Positions 1 through 6,472 of a stretch of 32,935 nucleotides of DNA are shown here, piece after piece. The stretch is from Minisyncoccota bacterium (GTDB lineage Bacteria > Verrucomicrobiota > Verrucomicrobiia > Methylacidiphilales > Verrucolacustridaceae), in assembly GCA_030054195.1 (NCBI GenBank), contig JASGCJ010000021.1:1-32935 (forward strand), written 5' to 3'. Made by a program: the position numbers and the translations under genes. Below the pieces are notes generated by a model. It was not told the DNA's origin. It saw only the letters and a list, made by a program, of their open reading frames with translations, and did no database searches. Numbering within the stretch: position 1 is the first letter of the stretch; every line of letters starts with the position of its first letter.

Positions 1-55
1 CTCGAAATCAGGAGTAGGGGTAACCCTACCGTGGGTTCAAATCCCACCCCGTCCG
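1..55 (+). tRNA. tRNA-Ser (anticodon CGA), 3' part only
   Basis: The window begins in the anticodon loop (CTCGAAA, anticodon CGA for codon UCG). A long variable arm with a GTAGGGG...CCCTAC stem, a T-arm (GTGGG, TTCAAAT, CCCAC at 31-47), the acceptor strand CCCGTCC (48-54) and discriminator G55 follow. The long variable arm and the close match to known Ser(CGA) sequences fix the identity. CCA is not encoded after G55. The 5' half lies outside the window. An integrase starts 68 bases downstream, so the tRNA end is the likely insertion target. Confidence 0.9.
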
Positions 56-58
56 CGT
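31..58 (+). other. Putative attachment site (att core) at tRNA-Ser 3' end
   Basis: The T-arm and acceptor end of the tRNA lie directly before a tyrosine recombinase gene, the standard position of an att core for tRNA-integrating islands. The sequence restores an intact tRNA 3' end. I saw no second copy of this segment in the window, so the exact core cannot be delimited. Confidence 0.5.
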
Positions 59-122
59 TGTTAAACAACGATTTACAAAGAAAAAAATTGCTTCGTGACA
101 GATTCGTGACAGCTTTGGGGTT

Positions 123-1325
123 GTGACGACCACCAAATCCGAAGATTCCGGTTCAATTCAGATCTCCATTGGAGCCGTTTCCGCACGCATCTTTTCGGAC
201 AAAGACGGGTGGTTCACGTTGGCCTGGTATGTCGGCATGGAACGGAAACGAAAAAGATTTTCCACGATGTCGGCCGCACGGGAAGAAGGCCGCAGAATTT
301 TAATGAACCTCAGCCGTGGCCGCTTGGATGCGGCTTCCGCTCCGATGACCGATATCGAACAGATCGCTGCCGCCAAAAAGATTTTGGCCAATCTCGATGT
401 GACGATGGAAACGGCCGCGTACCAGTACGCACAAGCCAAAGGGTTGGTGGGAGATCGCGATCTGGTGGAGTACATCCGTGCTCATGTGAAGCGTGAGGAC
501 AATTTGAAACCTTGGACGATACCGGAGGCTCTTGATCAACTTTTGGATGAGAAGGGGAAGTTGAATCGTCCGATCGATTATCTGTCCGAGATTCGAAAAA
601 TGCTAAAGCCCTTCGTTGAGTTTTACTCCGGTCCCGTGATCACCCTGACCCGCGATGATGTGGAGCGTTACATCAGCCGTGGTTCGAATCGAAATGGGAA
701 GCTGGAGAAGATTAAACTCCTGCTCAACTTCTGCCGTGGCAAAGCGCTTCCAAGAAATGAGTCCACCGTTGCCGATGACATTCCCAAGGAAGTGATCTTC
801 AAACCTAGGGAGACGGAGATCTTCACTCCGGCTGAGGCCAAGAAGATCTTGGATGCTGCAAGACCGGACGAAGTTCTTTGTATCGCCCTTGGTCTTTTTG
901 CCGGGGTGAGGACGGAGGAGATTGCGAGGATGGATTGGAAGGATATCCGCTTAAGTCGTCGGCAAGATGAGTCTGTCGTGGAAATCACCAAGGTGGTGGC
1001 AAAGAAGCGTCTCCACCGGCGTTTAATACCGATTTTGCCCCCATTACGTGCCTACTTGCAGAAGTTTAAACCACCCACTTCAGGGAAGATCAGCCCAGTG
1101 AAGACTCTTTCGGATCGTTTTGAATACTTGGCCAAGAGGGTAGGGATCGAATGGAAACATAATGGCCTCAGACACAGCTTCGGTTCCTATCGCTTGGCTG
1201 CTTTGCAAAACATCCATCAGCTCAAAGAGGAGATGGGAAACAGCGAAGCCATGATCCGGCAGCACTATCAGAAGACGGTGACTAGGGCAGAAGCCACCAA
1301 GTTTTGGGCGATTCGGCCTGGTTGA
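123..1325 (+). CDS. Tyrosine recombinase / site-specific integrase
   Basis: This 400-residue phage-type integrase would catalyse insertion and excision of the island. Residues 130-220 resemble the core-binding helical domain. The C-terminal catalytic domain has Arg263 (GVRTEE), Lys294/295 in the beta-hairpin region, the Arg350-His351 pair (GLRHSF) and nucleophile Tyr382 (RQHYQK), ending in FWAIRP as in many phage integrases. The His of the usual HxxR box appears shifted (KHNGLR). The start is GTG at 123 with only a weak GGGG ribosome site. It is a full-length catalytic form with no frameshift. It lies just downstream of the tRNA-Ser end and reads away from it, so the tRNA end is the probable att site. 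The family call is firm; the precise target is inferred. Confidence 0.93.
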   Translation: MTTTKSEDSGSIQISIGAVSARIFSDKDGWFTLAWYVGMERKRKRFSTMSAAREEGRRILMNLSRGRLDAASAPMTDIEQIAAAKKILANLDVTMETAAYQYAQAKGLVGDRDLVEYIRAHVKREDNLKPWTIPEALDQLLDEKGKLNRPIDYLSEIRKMLKPFVEFYSGPVITLTRDDVERYISRGSNRNGKLEKIKLLLNFCRGKALPRNESTVADDIPKEVIFKPRETEIFTPAEAKKILDAARPDEVLCIALGLFAGVRTEEIARMDWKDIRLSRRQDESVVEITKVVAKKRLHRRLIPILPPLRAYLQKFKPPTSGKISPVKTLSDRFEYLAKRVGIEWKHNGLRHSFGSYRLAALQNIHQLKEEMGNSEAMIRQHYQKTVTRAEATKFWAIRPG

Positions 1326-1513
1326 TAAATTTCGTGTTAATTTCGGCCTATTTAAGGGGTATTTAATTAACTTTCTCGGTCGGGTTCCAGGTAAACGGCC
1401 GGCCGTTGGTGCGGTAAATTCTCGATACAACTCCCGGCAGGAATCGGCCCTTGGTATGTATCGTAGTTGGAATTCTCTCTGTGAAAGCCTCCTTTGAGCC
1501 CTATTGAAAAGGG

Positions 1514-2134
1514 ATGTGTAGTCGATATTCCCGGACCAAGGGGCAGGTGAAGGTCGGTAAGACTAAAGTTGCAATTAAAGCCCCGCCCCAAGCGATTATA
1601 CGCCCCACAGACAAGGCTTCCGTAATCCGCAAGGGATCGGGAGGGCTAGAGGTGGCAGATCTTCGGTGGGGGCTGATTCCTTCTTGGGCCAAGGATCCCA
1701 AGATCGGGGTTCAGTGCATCAATGCCCGGGCAGAAACCATCTCGGAGAAGCCGTCGTTCCGGGAAGCTTTCCAGAAAAGGCGGTGTCTGGTTCCTGCCGA
1801 TGGTTTTTGGGAATGGGAGACGATTGGCAAAAAAAAGATCCCGTGGAAGTTTACCCGACCCGATGGAGTGGAGTTCTGCATGGCTGGGCTTTGGGAGAGT
1901 TGGATGGATGAAGGGAAGCCGCTGGAGACTTTCACCATCATCACTACCTCGCCCAACGGGTTGGTGAGCCCGGTTCATGATCGCATGCCGGTGATACTTA
2001 CCCCGGAGGCAGGGGAAGCATGGCTCGAAAAAGAGGGAGTTGGGTGCCTTAAAGCGATTGAGGATGATTTTCTGGTCAAAACCTGTGAAGTGAAGCCAGA
2101 CAGGGCAGATGATCAGACTGAGTTAAACTTTTAA
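1514..2134 (+). CDS. SRAP (SOS response-associated peptidase) family protein, YedK/HMCES-like
   Basis: Proteins of this family shield abasic sites in single-stranded DNA by forming a covalent thiazolidine link through their N-terminal cysteine. The 206-residue product has Cys2 directly after Met1, which fixes the ATG at 1514 as the start. The other family residues are also present: Asn70 (CINARAET), Glu100 (GFWEW) and His155 (SPVHDRMPV), at nearly the spacing of E. coli YedK. Length is typical. An AAAAGGG ribosome site precedes the start. The 188 bases between the integrase and this gene hold no evident gene. Such proteins are common cargo in phages and islands, where they may help repair DNA made single-stranded during transfer or excision. 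That role here is inferred. Confidence 0.92.
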   Translation: MCSRYSRTKGQVKVGKTKVAIKAPPQAIIRPTDKASVIRKGSGGLEVADLRWGLIPSWAKDPKIGVQCINARAETISEKPSFREAFQKRRCLVPADGFWEWETIGKKKIPWKFTRPDGVEFCMAGLWESWMDEGKPLETFTIITTSPNGLVSPVHDRMPVILTPEAGEAWLEKEGVGCLKAIEDDFLVKTCEVKPDRADDQTELNF

Positions 2135-2149
2135 ACCCTACCCCTGTAA

Positions 2150-2173
2150 ATGTCCCAGGGGGGTGGGTAAAAT
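2150..2173 (+). promoter_or_regulatory. Island promoter-like element, copy 1
   Basis: ATGTCC (2150-2155), a 12-base G-rich spacer CAGGGGGGTGGG and TAAAAT (2168-2173) lie 12 bases before the ATG of the zinc-ribbon gene. The left flank ACCCTACCCCTG is nearly complementary to the spacer, so the region can form a hairpin with ATGTCC in its loop. The same arrangement recurs at other genes in this window. Confidence 0.55.
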
Positions 2174-2185
2174 GCTATTCAAACG

Positions 2186-2479
2186 ATGGGGTCTGCCTAC
2201 AGCTACAAATGTACGAATTCCGAATGCGGCTACGAAGCCACAATCTCGGGTGGGAAGGACTATGGATTCTGTGGAGAGGTCGAGTCGATGACATGTCTGG
2301 ACTGCAAGGAGTTGATGGATGTGCTGATTGCGCCTGCACCTAAATTGAAACCGATTGAACCGAGGTGCGATGAGTGCAAGGGGCAAAACCTAAAGAAATT
2401 CTATTCTGGCAGGACCCGATGCCCGAAGTGCGGCTCAAGACTCAAGAAGGACCCCAACTCCGATATTCTGTGGGACTAA
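2186..2479 (+). CDS. Small zinc-ribbon protein
   Basis: A 97-residue soluble protein dominated by metal-binding cysteine pairs: an N-terminal pair in YKCTNSECGYEA, CLDC in the middle, CDEC at about residue 59 and CPKCGSRL near the C-terminus. The last looks like a standard rubredoxin-type zinc ribbon. Such proteins may bind nucleic acid or act as assembly factors, but nothing here shows which. There is no ribosome site; the ATG sits 12 bases after the -10-like hexamer of the island element. The next gene starts four bases after its stop, so it heads a three-gene unit with the membrane protein and secreted protein that follow. No specific function is recognised. Confidence 0.75.
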   Translation: MGSAYSYKCTNSECGYEATISGGKDYGFCGEVESMTCLDCKELMDVLIAPAPKLKPIEPRCDECKGQNLKKFYSGRTRCPKCGSRLKKDPNSDILWD

Positions 2480-2482
2480 AGG

Positions 2483-3043
2483 ATGAGCCGACTCATTAGC
2501 CGTTCGGTAGGAAGCTCGGGGGGCAGAATACTGCCCCCAAATGAGCAGGGTAGTGATGAAGGAGGTGAAGGAGGTGAAGGAGGTGAGAAGGTCTTCTTTG
2601 ATGATGGGCAGGTGAGGGTGACGGAATCGTTGGTGACGATTGGGCATCCATGGAACAAGGCCTTCGCCGTCCGCGAAATCAGCTCAGTTACGTATGGAAA
2701 AAATCGGTCCAACGATCTGGGCGCATCGCTTTTGCGAAGCGTGGGTTGGTTGGCGTTGGGATTCGGGCTTCTGATGGGATTGGCCGGCTTCTGGCCCGGA
2801 ATGGTCTTCGGGATTTTTATGGGACTAGGGCTGTTGTTCGGAAGCCATAAAAAAGATGCACCGTATAGCGTGACGCTCAGTACCGGCGGCTTTTGGGAGA
2901 CGGAGTACTTGAGCAGTAAATCGCTGGCGTGGTGTGAGGCGGTTGCCTCTGCAGTTCAGCAGGCGATTGCCTACAAGCCGGAGCCGCCTTCGAACGATGG
3001 CGGGCAGTTCATCCCAGCTCCGCAAAGCAGGTTAAGGAACTAG
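2483..3043 (+). CDS. Membrane protein, possibly DUF6232-like
   Basis: A 186-residue protein. The first 35 residues are low-complexity and end in three GGE repeats. Residues 36-75 form a beta-rich segment (VFFDDGQVRVTE, then AVREISSVTYG). Two adjacent hydrophobic helices (about 88-125) and a soluble tail follow. The beta-rich segment plus paired helices resembles DUF6232-type proteins, though I can only judge this by pattern. The start at 2483 is the only ATG in frame before the conserved part. The preceding stop is three bases away and the next gene begins three bases after its end, suggesting translational coupling. The coding sequence contains a perfect hairpin and a tandem repeat of Shine-Dalgarno-like units near its start. 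Confidence 0.7.
   Translation: MSRLISRSVGSSGGRILPPNEQGSDEGGEGGEGGEKVFFDDGQVRVTESLVTIGHPWNKAFAVREISSVTYGKNRSNDLGASLLRSVGWLALGFGLLMGLAGFWPGMVFGIFMGLGLLFGSHKKDAPYSVTLSTGGFWETEYLSSKSLAWCEAVASAVQQAIAYKPEPPSNDGGQFIPAPQSRLRN
2519..2538 (+). repeat. Perfect 8-bp stem-loop inside the 5' coding region
   Basis: GGGGGCAG (2519-2526) and CTGCCCCC (2531-2538) are exact complements around the tetraloop AATA. The hairpin lies about codon 13-19 of the membrane-protein gene and is followed by three tandem ribosome-site-like repeats. It could slow ribosomes or affect mRNA stability; this is inferred. Confidence 0.6.
2560..2587 (+). repeat. Three tandem 9-bp units GGAGGTGAA
   Basis: The unit GGAGGTGAA occurs twice and a third copy ends GGAGGTGAG. 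Each copy encodes Gly-Gly-Glu and each contains AGGAGGTGA, complementary to the 16S rRNA 3' end. Copy-number change would keep the frame. Confidence 0.75.
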
Positions 3044-3046
3044 CGT

Positions 3047-3430
3047 ATGAGAATTGGCATATCGGGGATGGTTCTGCATCTGGTGCTCCTACTTGTCTCA
3101 GGAGCTATAGCGGAGGATGGAGAGCAGGAAATGGCGGACTTTGTCGGAGGAGTTTACCGGGAAAAGGGATTTGCCGTTGTAATCGACAAAGATACGGCCC
3201 TAGTGAATGGAAAACTGATTCTACGGAATGGGGACGTCTTCATAACTCCAAAGGGGGTGTATTCGAATGATCGGGGAACCTATTCGAGTCGGAATGGGAT
3301 CGTGGTACAGGACGGGGATGTTTTTAGTGGGAAAGAGGGAACGGTGGTGGGTTCTGGTTCGCTATATTTCGGAGGCGGCGGTCAAACGATCGTTTCTACG
3401 GGCGTTACCAGCACCATGAGGAAGCCTTGA
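3047..3430 (+). CDS. Secreted repeat protein, GGVY family, copy 1
   Basis: A 127-residue protein with a signal peptide (basic MRIG, hydrophobic core to about residue 20, cleavage near AIA-ED). The mature part begins with the family signature EMADFVGGVY and continues as short Gly/Val-rich beta repeats such as GDVFITPKGVY and GTYSSRNG. The same signature occurs in the products at 3680-4078 and 31911-32759, so these are true paralogues. The repeat pattern suggests a small beta-solenoid or sheet outside the cytoplasm. Function is unknown; no catalytic motif is visible. It is the last gene of a unit with the zinc-ribbon and membrane proteins, three bases after the latter's stop. Confidence 0.8.
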   Translation: MRIGISGMVLHLVLLLVSGAIAEDGEQEMADFVGGVYREKGFAVVIDKDTALVNGKLILRNGDVFITPKGVYSNDRGTYSSRNGIVVQDGDVFSGKEGTVVGSGSLYFGGGGQTIVSTGVTSTMRKP

Positions 3431-3455
3431 TCTTTATCATGTCCTCATCCACCAG

Positions 3456-3472
3456 GCAGGGCATAGCCCTGC
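3456..3472 (+). other. Perfect 7-bp inverted repeat before promoter-like element
   Basis: GCAGGGC (3456-3462), loop ATA, and GCCCTGC (3466-3472) are exact complements. The hairpin sits between the secreted-protein stop and the next ATGTCC element. It could be a weak terminator (no T-run follows) or part of an operator. The same flank recurs imperfectly before the copy at 5303. Confidence 0.5.
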
Positions 3473-3474
3473 GG

Positions 3475-3498
3475 ATGTCCTAGGGGGTATGAGATGAT
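3475..3498 (+). promoter_or_regulatory. Island promoter-like element, copy 2
   Basis: ATGTCC (3475-3480), spacer TAGGGGGTATGA and hexamer GATGAT (3493-3498) end eight bases before the ATG of a 58-residue ORF. The 19 bases CCCTGCGGATGTCCTAGGG are shared exactly with the copy at 5303. Confidence 0.5.
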
Positions 3499-3506
3499 TT
3501 CGCCCA

Positions 3507-3683
3507 ATGAATCAAAATAATAAATACAAAATAAGTGCAGGCGGAAACAGGAGTAACGAGGCCGAGATGAGAAAGGCCCTACAGGCGATTATCCGGCTGG
3601 TGGAGGGCTGGGTGGATTCGGATGAAAGAAAAGCCGAGGCCACGATGCTGAAGATCCTCAACACCGCCCTGGAGGTTGTATGA
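3507..3683 (+). CDS. Small hypothetical protein (58 aa)
   Basis: A short ORF preceded by the island promoter-like element and overlapping the next start codon by ATGA (3680-3683). The product is soluble and largely helical: a basic start (MNQNNKYK), then an amphipathic stretch with EMRKALQAIIRLVEGWVDS and a C-terminal TMLKILNTALEVV. It is supported as a real gene because its 3' half is duplicated with a conserved reading frame at 6202-6276, where most base changes are silent or conservative, and a deleted third copy lies at 4173-4236. Function is unknown. The pairing with a secreted repeat protein suggests a two-gene module. Confidence 0.65.
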   Translation: MNQNNKYKISAGGNRSNEAEMRKALQAIIRLVEGWVDSDERKAEATMLKILNTALEVV

Positions 3684-4078
3684 GGGGCATTAAGATTAAG
3701 ATGATTTTGATGGCGGTACTGCTGATGGCAGGTCTTGCTTTTGCGGAGGATGAGGACGATGAGCGGACGGAAATGAAGGATTTTCTGGGTGGGGTTTATG
3801 GCGGGCGAGGGCAGTACAACATGGCAGGTTCGATTGCTACGGGTGAGGGCGGGGTGATTATGAAGAGGGGTAGCGTTTGGCTGACTCCACGCGGCCAGTA
3901 CCAGAAGGTGGGAAGTGTCTACTTAACTCCGGATGGAGGTGTGGTGACCCGTGCGGGCAGCACTTTCATCGACGAGGACGAGGTGATTGTGAAGGCAGGC
4001 AGTATCTATACTGGAAACGGGCAAACAACAACGACTGCCGGCAGCGTAGTGCTTAAGCCTGGATGGGCGACAAGATAG
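3680..4078 (+). CDS. Secreted repeat protein, GGVY family, copy 2
   Basis: A 132-residue protein with a signal peptide (MRGIKIK, hydrophobic core, cleavage near AFA-ED). An acidic linker is followed by the signature EMKDFLGGVY. Repeats follow in which a Gly-Ser-(Val/Ile)-aromatic step recurs about every 14 residues: GSVWLTPRG, GSVYLTPDGG, GSTFIDEDE, GSIYTGNG and GSVVLKPG. This regular spacing predicts a beta-solenoid-like fold. It is closest to the 3047-3430 product. The ATG overlaps the stop of the 58-residue ORF, so the two are translationally coupled. No enzyme motif or sortase signal is seen. Its role outside the cytoplasm is unknown. Confidence 0.8.
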   Translation: MRGIKIKMILMAVLLMAGLAFAEDEDDERTEMKDFLGGVYGGRGQYNMAGSIATGEGGVIMKRGSVWLTPRGQYQKVGSVYLTPDGGVVTRAGSTFIDEDEVIVKAGSIYTGNGQTTTTAGSVVLKPGWATR

Positions 4079-4080
4079 GA

Positions 4081-4176
4081 ATGAATGTGCAAAACCCATC
4101 GTTGGTCGCGCTAGGAATCTTGCATACGGGAATATTGCTGTATTTCTTATGGTGCGTCTTCAAGAAACAGAAATGA
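4081..4176 (+). CDS. Single-pass membrane peptide (31 aa)
   Basis: The ORF begins two bases after the secreted-protein stop with AGG directly before the ATG. It encodes a polar start (MNVQNP), one hydrophobic helix from about residue 7 to 24 and a basic tail (KKQK). This is the pattern of a small inner-membrane peptide with its C-terminus inside. It is one of several such peptides in the window. At this length the coding call rests on context: tight spacing on both sides and the helix-plus-basic-tail design. Confidence 0.5.
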   Translation: MNVQNPSLVALGILHTGILLYFLWCVFKKQK

Positions 4177-4236
4177 GAAAAACCCTGCAGGGAAATAACC
4201 GCTCTGGAGATGGTGTGAGCGGCATTAAGGTGAAGG
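4173..4236 (+). pseudogene. Deleted remnant of the 58-aa gene
   Basis: ATGAGAAAAACCCTGCAGG matches ATGAGAAAGGCCCTACAGG inside the 58-residue gene. After an internal deletion, CTGGAGATGGTGTGAG and GGCATTAAGGTGAAGG match the 3' end of that gene and the first codons of the secreted protein that follows it. Only the ends remain, so this appears to be a decayed third copy of the module. The region also serves as leader for the next small ORF. Confidence 0.5.
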
Positions 4237-4246
4237 AGTCAAAAAA

Positions 4247-4357
4247 ATGAACAACTGGTTTAGTCATGAATTCCTGTTCTGTTCCGGATTGATAATCGGC
4301 AGTGGTTTGACGGCCTACGCCTTCATGCGGTGGGAGAACCGGGGAAAGAAAAAATGA
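4247..4357 (+). CDS. Single-pass membrane peptide (36 aa), paralogue A
   Basis: The peptide has a short polar start (MNNWFSHE), one hydrophobic segment (about residues 9-26) containing GLIIGSGLTA, and a strongly basic tail (RGKKK). It overlaps the next ORF by ATGA. GAAGGAG lies 11 bases upstream as a ribosome site. The next peptide shares the GLILGSALTA-type helix, so the pair arose by duplication. Function is unknown. Confidence 0.55.
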   Translation: MNNWFSHEFLFCSGLIIGSGLTAYAFMRWENRGKKK

Positions 4358-4449
4358 TCAGCGGTTGGCTGGTATTCACCCACGGCTTAATCCTGGGCTC
4401 AGCCTTAACCGCACTTGTTTGCTGGTTAAGTAAATGGACTTGCAAGTAA
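4354..4449 (+). CDS. Single-pass membrane peptide (31 aa), paralogue B
   Basis: The start ATG overlaps the preceding stop (ATGA). The product has one hydrophobic helix with GLILGSALTAL, closely like the GLIIGSGLTAY helix of the previous peptide, and a short basic tail (SKWTCK). Overlap and similarity support both as genes. No function is recognised. Confidence 0.55.
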   Translation: MISGWLVFTHGLILGSALTALVCWLSKWTCK

Positions 4450-4463
4450 GGATCTGGCTGAGT

Positions 4464-4487
4464 TTGTCCTAAGGTATGTGCGAGCGT
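4464..4487 (+). promoter_or_regulatory. Island promoter-like element, degenerate copy 3
   Basis: TTGTCC (4464-4469), spacer TAAGGTATGTGC and GAGCGT end five bases before an ATG. The spacer resembles that of the 5303 copy. Two of the three parts are degenerate, so this is a tentative member. Confidence 0.3.
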
Positions 4488-4492
4488 AATTT

Positions 4493-4780
4493 ATGAATAT
4501 GAACCAAATCTACAAAACCTTGCTTATTATCTGCCTTTCTTTCAGTCGTTGTCTGGCCGGGGATCTCTTGCTCGATGAGACAGGAACCTACTCCGGAATG
4601 TTGAGTGGGGGCACCCGCACGACCAAGACGGGTGCCTACAACGGATGTATTTCTGCGGATCGTCGCTGGATGTGTGATAAATTTGGTGCCTATGCGGGGT
4701 TTATTACCCGAGATGGAACAGTCTTTGATTCCAAGGGAAGATTCTCTGGCCTGACTAGTAGGCTCAAAGATGCCGAATGA
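4493..4780 (+). CDS. Secreted repeat protein, GxYxG family, copy 1
   Basis: A 95-residue protein with a signal peptide (MNMNQIYK, hydrophobic core, cleavage near CLA-GD). The mature part has repeated units of a small residue, Tyr/Phe, a gap and Gly: GTYSGML, GAYNGCI, GAYAGFI, GRFSGLT. They are spaced about 18-22 residues apart and separated by polar turns. The product at 5333-5623 has the same architecture and the same C-terminal pattern, so they are paralogues. Two to three cysteines remain in the mature chain. An ATG six bases downstream could also start it. The repeat superficially recalls MORN repeats but is shorter. Function is unknown. Confidence 0.75.
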   Translation: MNMNQIYKTLLIICLSFSRCLAGDLLLDETGTYSGMLSGGTRTTKTGAYNGCISADRRWMCDKFGAYAGFITRDGTVFDSKGRFSGLTSRLKDAE

Positions 4781-4793
4781 GACAATATCGACC

Positions 4794-4994
4794 TCAGTTA
4801 GCTTTCTGACCAGACTTCGGTGCCTTCTTTTTGGAATGAGGGTTTGGGGGAAGATCTATCGAAGGTGTTTCGGGGGGTTTTGAGCTCCTGCCCACAAAAG
4901 CGATTGAACCCCCGAATTCCCGAAGCGCCTCTTCTGGCGTCAAAAACACGAAGGACCGAATTCCGGGAGGGTTATTTTTAATTTCTCTGGCCAT
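4794..4994 (-). CDS. Hypothetical protein (66 aa)
   Basis: This gene runs against its neighbours and follows another minus-strand gene by five bases, with AGAGGAG before its ATG. The product is soluble: an N-terminal part with an IRSFVFLTPEEALREFGG stretch and a Pro/Lys-rich tail. The ribosome site and coupling to the gene at 5000-5224 support it. No family is recognised. Confidence 0.5.
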   Translation of the reverse strand: MAREIKNNPPGIRSFVFLTPEEALREFGGSIAFVGRSSKPPETPSIDLPPNPHSKKKAPKSGQKAN

Positions 4995-4999
4995 AGGAT

Positions 5000-5224
5000 T
5001 TAAACTCCTCTTGGAGCGACTTTATCTGAACTACCGCTCAGGTTCCGCTTGCTCTGGCTTTCTACTTTGGTTGCCGAAACGTTGAAAACTAGTTGGTCTC
5101 CGAGCCTGCTTTCCGCTTTTATACCATCCAGTTGGCGCCTCATTTGGCGGACGATGCGGGCATCGGACCCAAGGCGTTCCTCGGCTCTGGGAATATCGTA
5201 TTCAAGTTGCTCGATTAATGTCAT
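5000..5224 (-). CDS. Hypothetical helical protein (74 aa)
   Basis: The first 40 residues (LIEQLEYDIPRAEERL, RIVRQMRRQLDGIKAE) are charged and heptad-like, suggesting a helical hairpin or coiled coil. The tail is polar. GAGGG lies before the ATG. It forms a two-gene minus-strand unit with 4794-4994, flanked on both sides by plus-strand secreted-protein genes. This looks like an inserted cassette. No function is recognised. Confidence 0.5.
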   Translation of the reverse strand: MTLIEQLEYDIPRAEERLGSDARIVRQMRRQLDGIKAESRLGDQLVFNVSATKVESQSKRNLSGSSDKVAPRGV

Positions 5225-5302
5225 CCCTCATTCATAGACTCCTGATTATGATAAAGACGATCCTCTCCCGCGTCATAAAACTGCATCAGGGTACCCCTGC
5301 GG

Positions 5303-5326
5303 ATGTCCTAGGGTATGGGTAAAGAT
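5303..5326 (+). promoter_or_regulatory. Island promoter-like element, copy 4
   Basis: ATGTCC (5303-5308), an 11-base spacer TAGGGTATGGG and TAAAGAT (5320-5326) end six bases before the ATG at 5333. An upstream inverted repeat, CAGGGTACCCCTG, parallels the hairpin at 3456. The upstream ATG at 5315 lies within the element, so 5333 is the better start. Confidence 0.55.
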
Positions 5327-5332
5327 TACGGC

Positions 5333-5623
5333 ATGAAGACAACTCATCTCCCGAAACTAATGGCCCTATTGGCCTTGGTGGCCTGCAGGTCGATCGCCGG
5401 GGATATTATCCAGACATCTGGCGGAACTTATGCCGGCTATGTGAATGGCAGAATGATAACAACCTCGTCCAGTGAATATGGTGGCGTGATTCTTAACGGG
5501 CGAATGGTCGTAAAGCCTGACAGTTCGTACGGTGGTTACATTACGAGGAACGGCGCAATCATTGATGAATCAGGAAATACCGCTGGTTTCATTTCGCGGT
5601 GGGAAGACGTAGATGTCAAATAA
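5333..5623 (+). CDS. Secreted repeat protein, GxYxG family, copy 2
   Basis: A 96-residue protein from the ATG at 5333. This start gives a clean signal peptide (MKTTHLPK, hydrophobic core, cleavage near SIA-GD) and places the promoter-like element just outside the gene. Four repeats follow: GTYAGYV, SEYGGVI, SSYGGYI and NTAGFI, separated by segments such as NGRMVVKP. It matches the 4493-4780 product in architecture, including GD at the mature N-terminus and an acidic C-terminus. No ribosome site is visible, in line with a leaderless or weakly initiated mRNA. Function outside the cytoplasm is unknown. Confidence 0.78.
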   Translation: MKTTHLPKLMALLALVACRSIAGDIIQTSGGTYAGYVNGRMITTSSSEYGGVILNGRMVVKPDSSYGGYITRNGAIIDESGNTAGFISRWEDVDVK

Positions 5624-5701
5624 AGACCTCTTTGGTGATGTGGAAATACGGTTCTACTTAGGCTCCCGGGATTTAGATCAGAACCCCGCTAGGTGGTTGT
5701 A

Positions 5702-6169
5702 ATGGACGATCGCAAAACTATTACCTTCGAAGGACGCGAATACTATGATGACCGTCTTTATGTACTGACCATATGTCCCGGTAGAACTCACACAAACTCA
5801 GAGGGATTAATCTGTACGACAATATATTTCGAAACAGTGCCACCCCCATCGCTGAACGGACCCAAGGAGCGGGATTTCTTGGTTCTTGCTACTTATTTTA
5901 ATTCTCCAGGCTATCCATTACTCAATCTCAAACATTTCTTGTCTAGGGTTGGTGCGGAACAATACCTCAGAAAGCATGAGCCGCAGGTGCCGCTTATATC
6001 CCTTGGGGGTGAGTCCCCCAGTGCACCGCTTCATTATCCACAATTCCAAGAATGGAAGCAAAAAAACAAAATGGTGGATTTCTCTCATAAATCACTCTTC
6101 ACCCCAGGCGGAAGTAATCCTCAGGAAACGATTCTGTTAACCAGAGAGCAGTTTCACTGGGTGAAATGA
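5702..6169 (+). CDS. Hypothetical protein (155 aa)
   Basis: The product is soluble, without signal peptide or membrane segment. It has a beta-rich N-terminal half (KTITFEGREYY, YVLTICPGRTH, CTTIYFETV) and a Pro-rich C-terminal half. ATG at 5702 is chosen because AGGTGG lies about seven bases before it; an in-frame GTG at 5693 is possible. Its stop overlaps the start of a 36-residue ORF (ATGA), which begins a chain of coupled genes to 7164. No family is recognised. Confidence 0.6.
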   Translation: MDDRKTITFEGREYYDDRLYVLTICPGRTHTNSEGLICTTIYFETVPPPSLNGPKERDFLVLATYFNSPGYPLLNLKHFLSRVGAEQYLRKHEPQVPLISLGGESPSAPLHYPQFQEWKQKNKMVDFSHKSLFTPGGSNPQETILLTREQFHWVK

Positions 6170-6276
6170 TCCATCACCCCTTCATAAATGAAGCGGAAGA
6201 CTGGGTGGATTCAGTTGAAGGAAAGGCCGAGACCACCATGCTTAAGATCCTCAACACTGCGTTGGAGGTTGTATGA
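6166..6276 (+). CDS. Truncated paralogue of the 58-aa protein (36 aa)
   Basis: This ORF overlaps the stops and starts of both neighbours (ATGA at 6166 and at 6273). Its last 24 codons correspond to the C-terminal half of the 58-residue protein at 3507-3683: WVDS, KAE, TMLKILNTALEVV and the ATGAGG junction are kept. The N-terminal half is replaced by a short unrelated segment. It may be a fusion remnant or a functional short form. The mostly synonymous differences argue for past selection on the protein. Confidence 0.5.
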   Translation: MIHHPFINEAEDWVDSVEGKAETTMLKILNTALEVV

Positions 6277-6458
6277 GGGAGATGAGGATGAAAAAAGAAG
6301 GAAATGAAATGAGTTCCTGGAAGGAGAGGACTACAACTTGGTCACTGATGCTGTTGTATGGGTTTGCGTTCTTTCTTCTTACGAAGGGGGTGTTTTTCAT
6401 TCTGGGGTTAATTCACCATGGCGTTTCGCTGCTCTTCGGCTGGCCGACGAAATATTAA
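6273..6458 (+). CDS. Small membrane protein (61 aa)
   Basis: After a charged N-terminus (MREMRMKKEGNEMSSWKER), two hydrophobic stretches span about residues 24-55 and end in LFGWPTKY. They could be one long or two short membrane helices. The ATG overlaps the stop of the 36-residue ORF. The first bases (ATGAGG) match the start of the secreted gene at 3680, so a membrane protein now occupies the place of the secreted one in this second module. An internal ATG (MSSW) could be the true start. Function is unknown. Confidence 0.55.
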   Translation: MREMRMKKEGNEMSSWKERTTTWSLMLLYGFAFFLLTKGVFFILGLIHHGVSLLFGWPTKY

Positions 6459-6472
6459 GGAGGATATGAACT

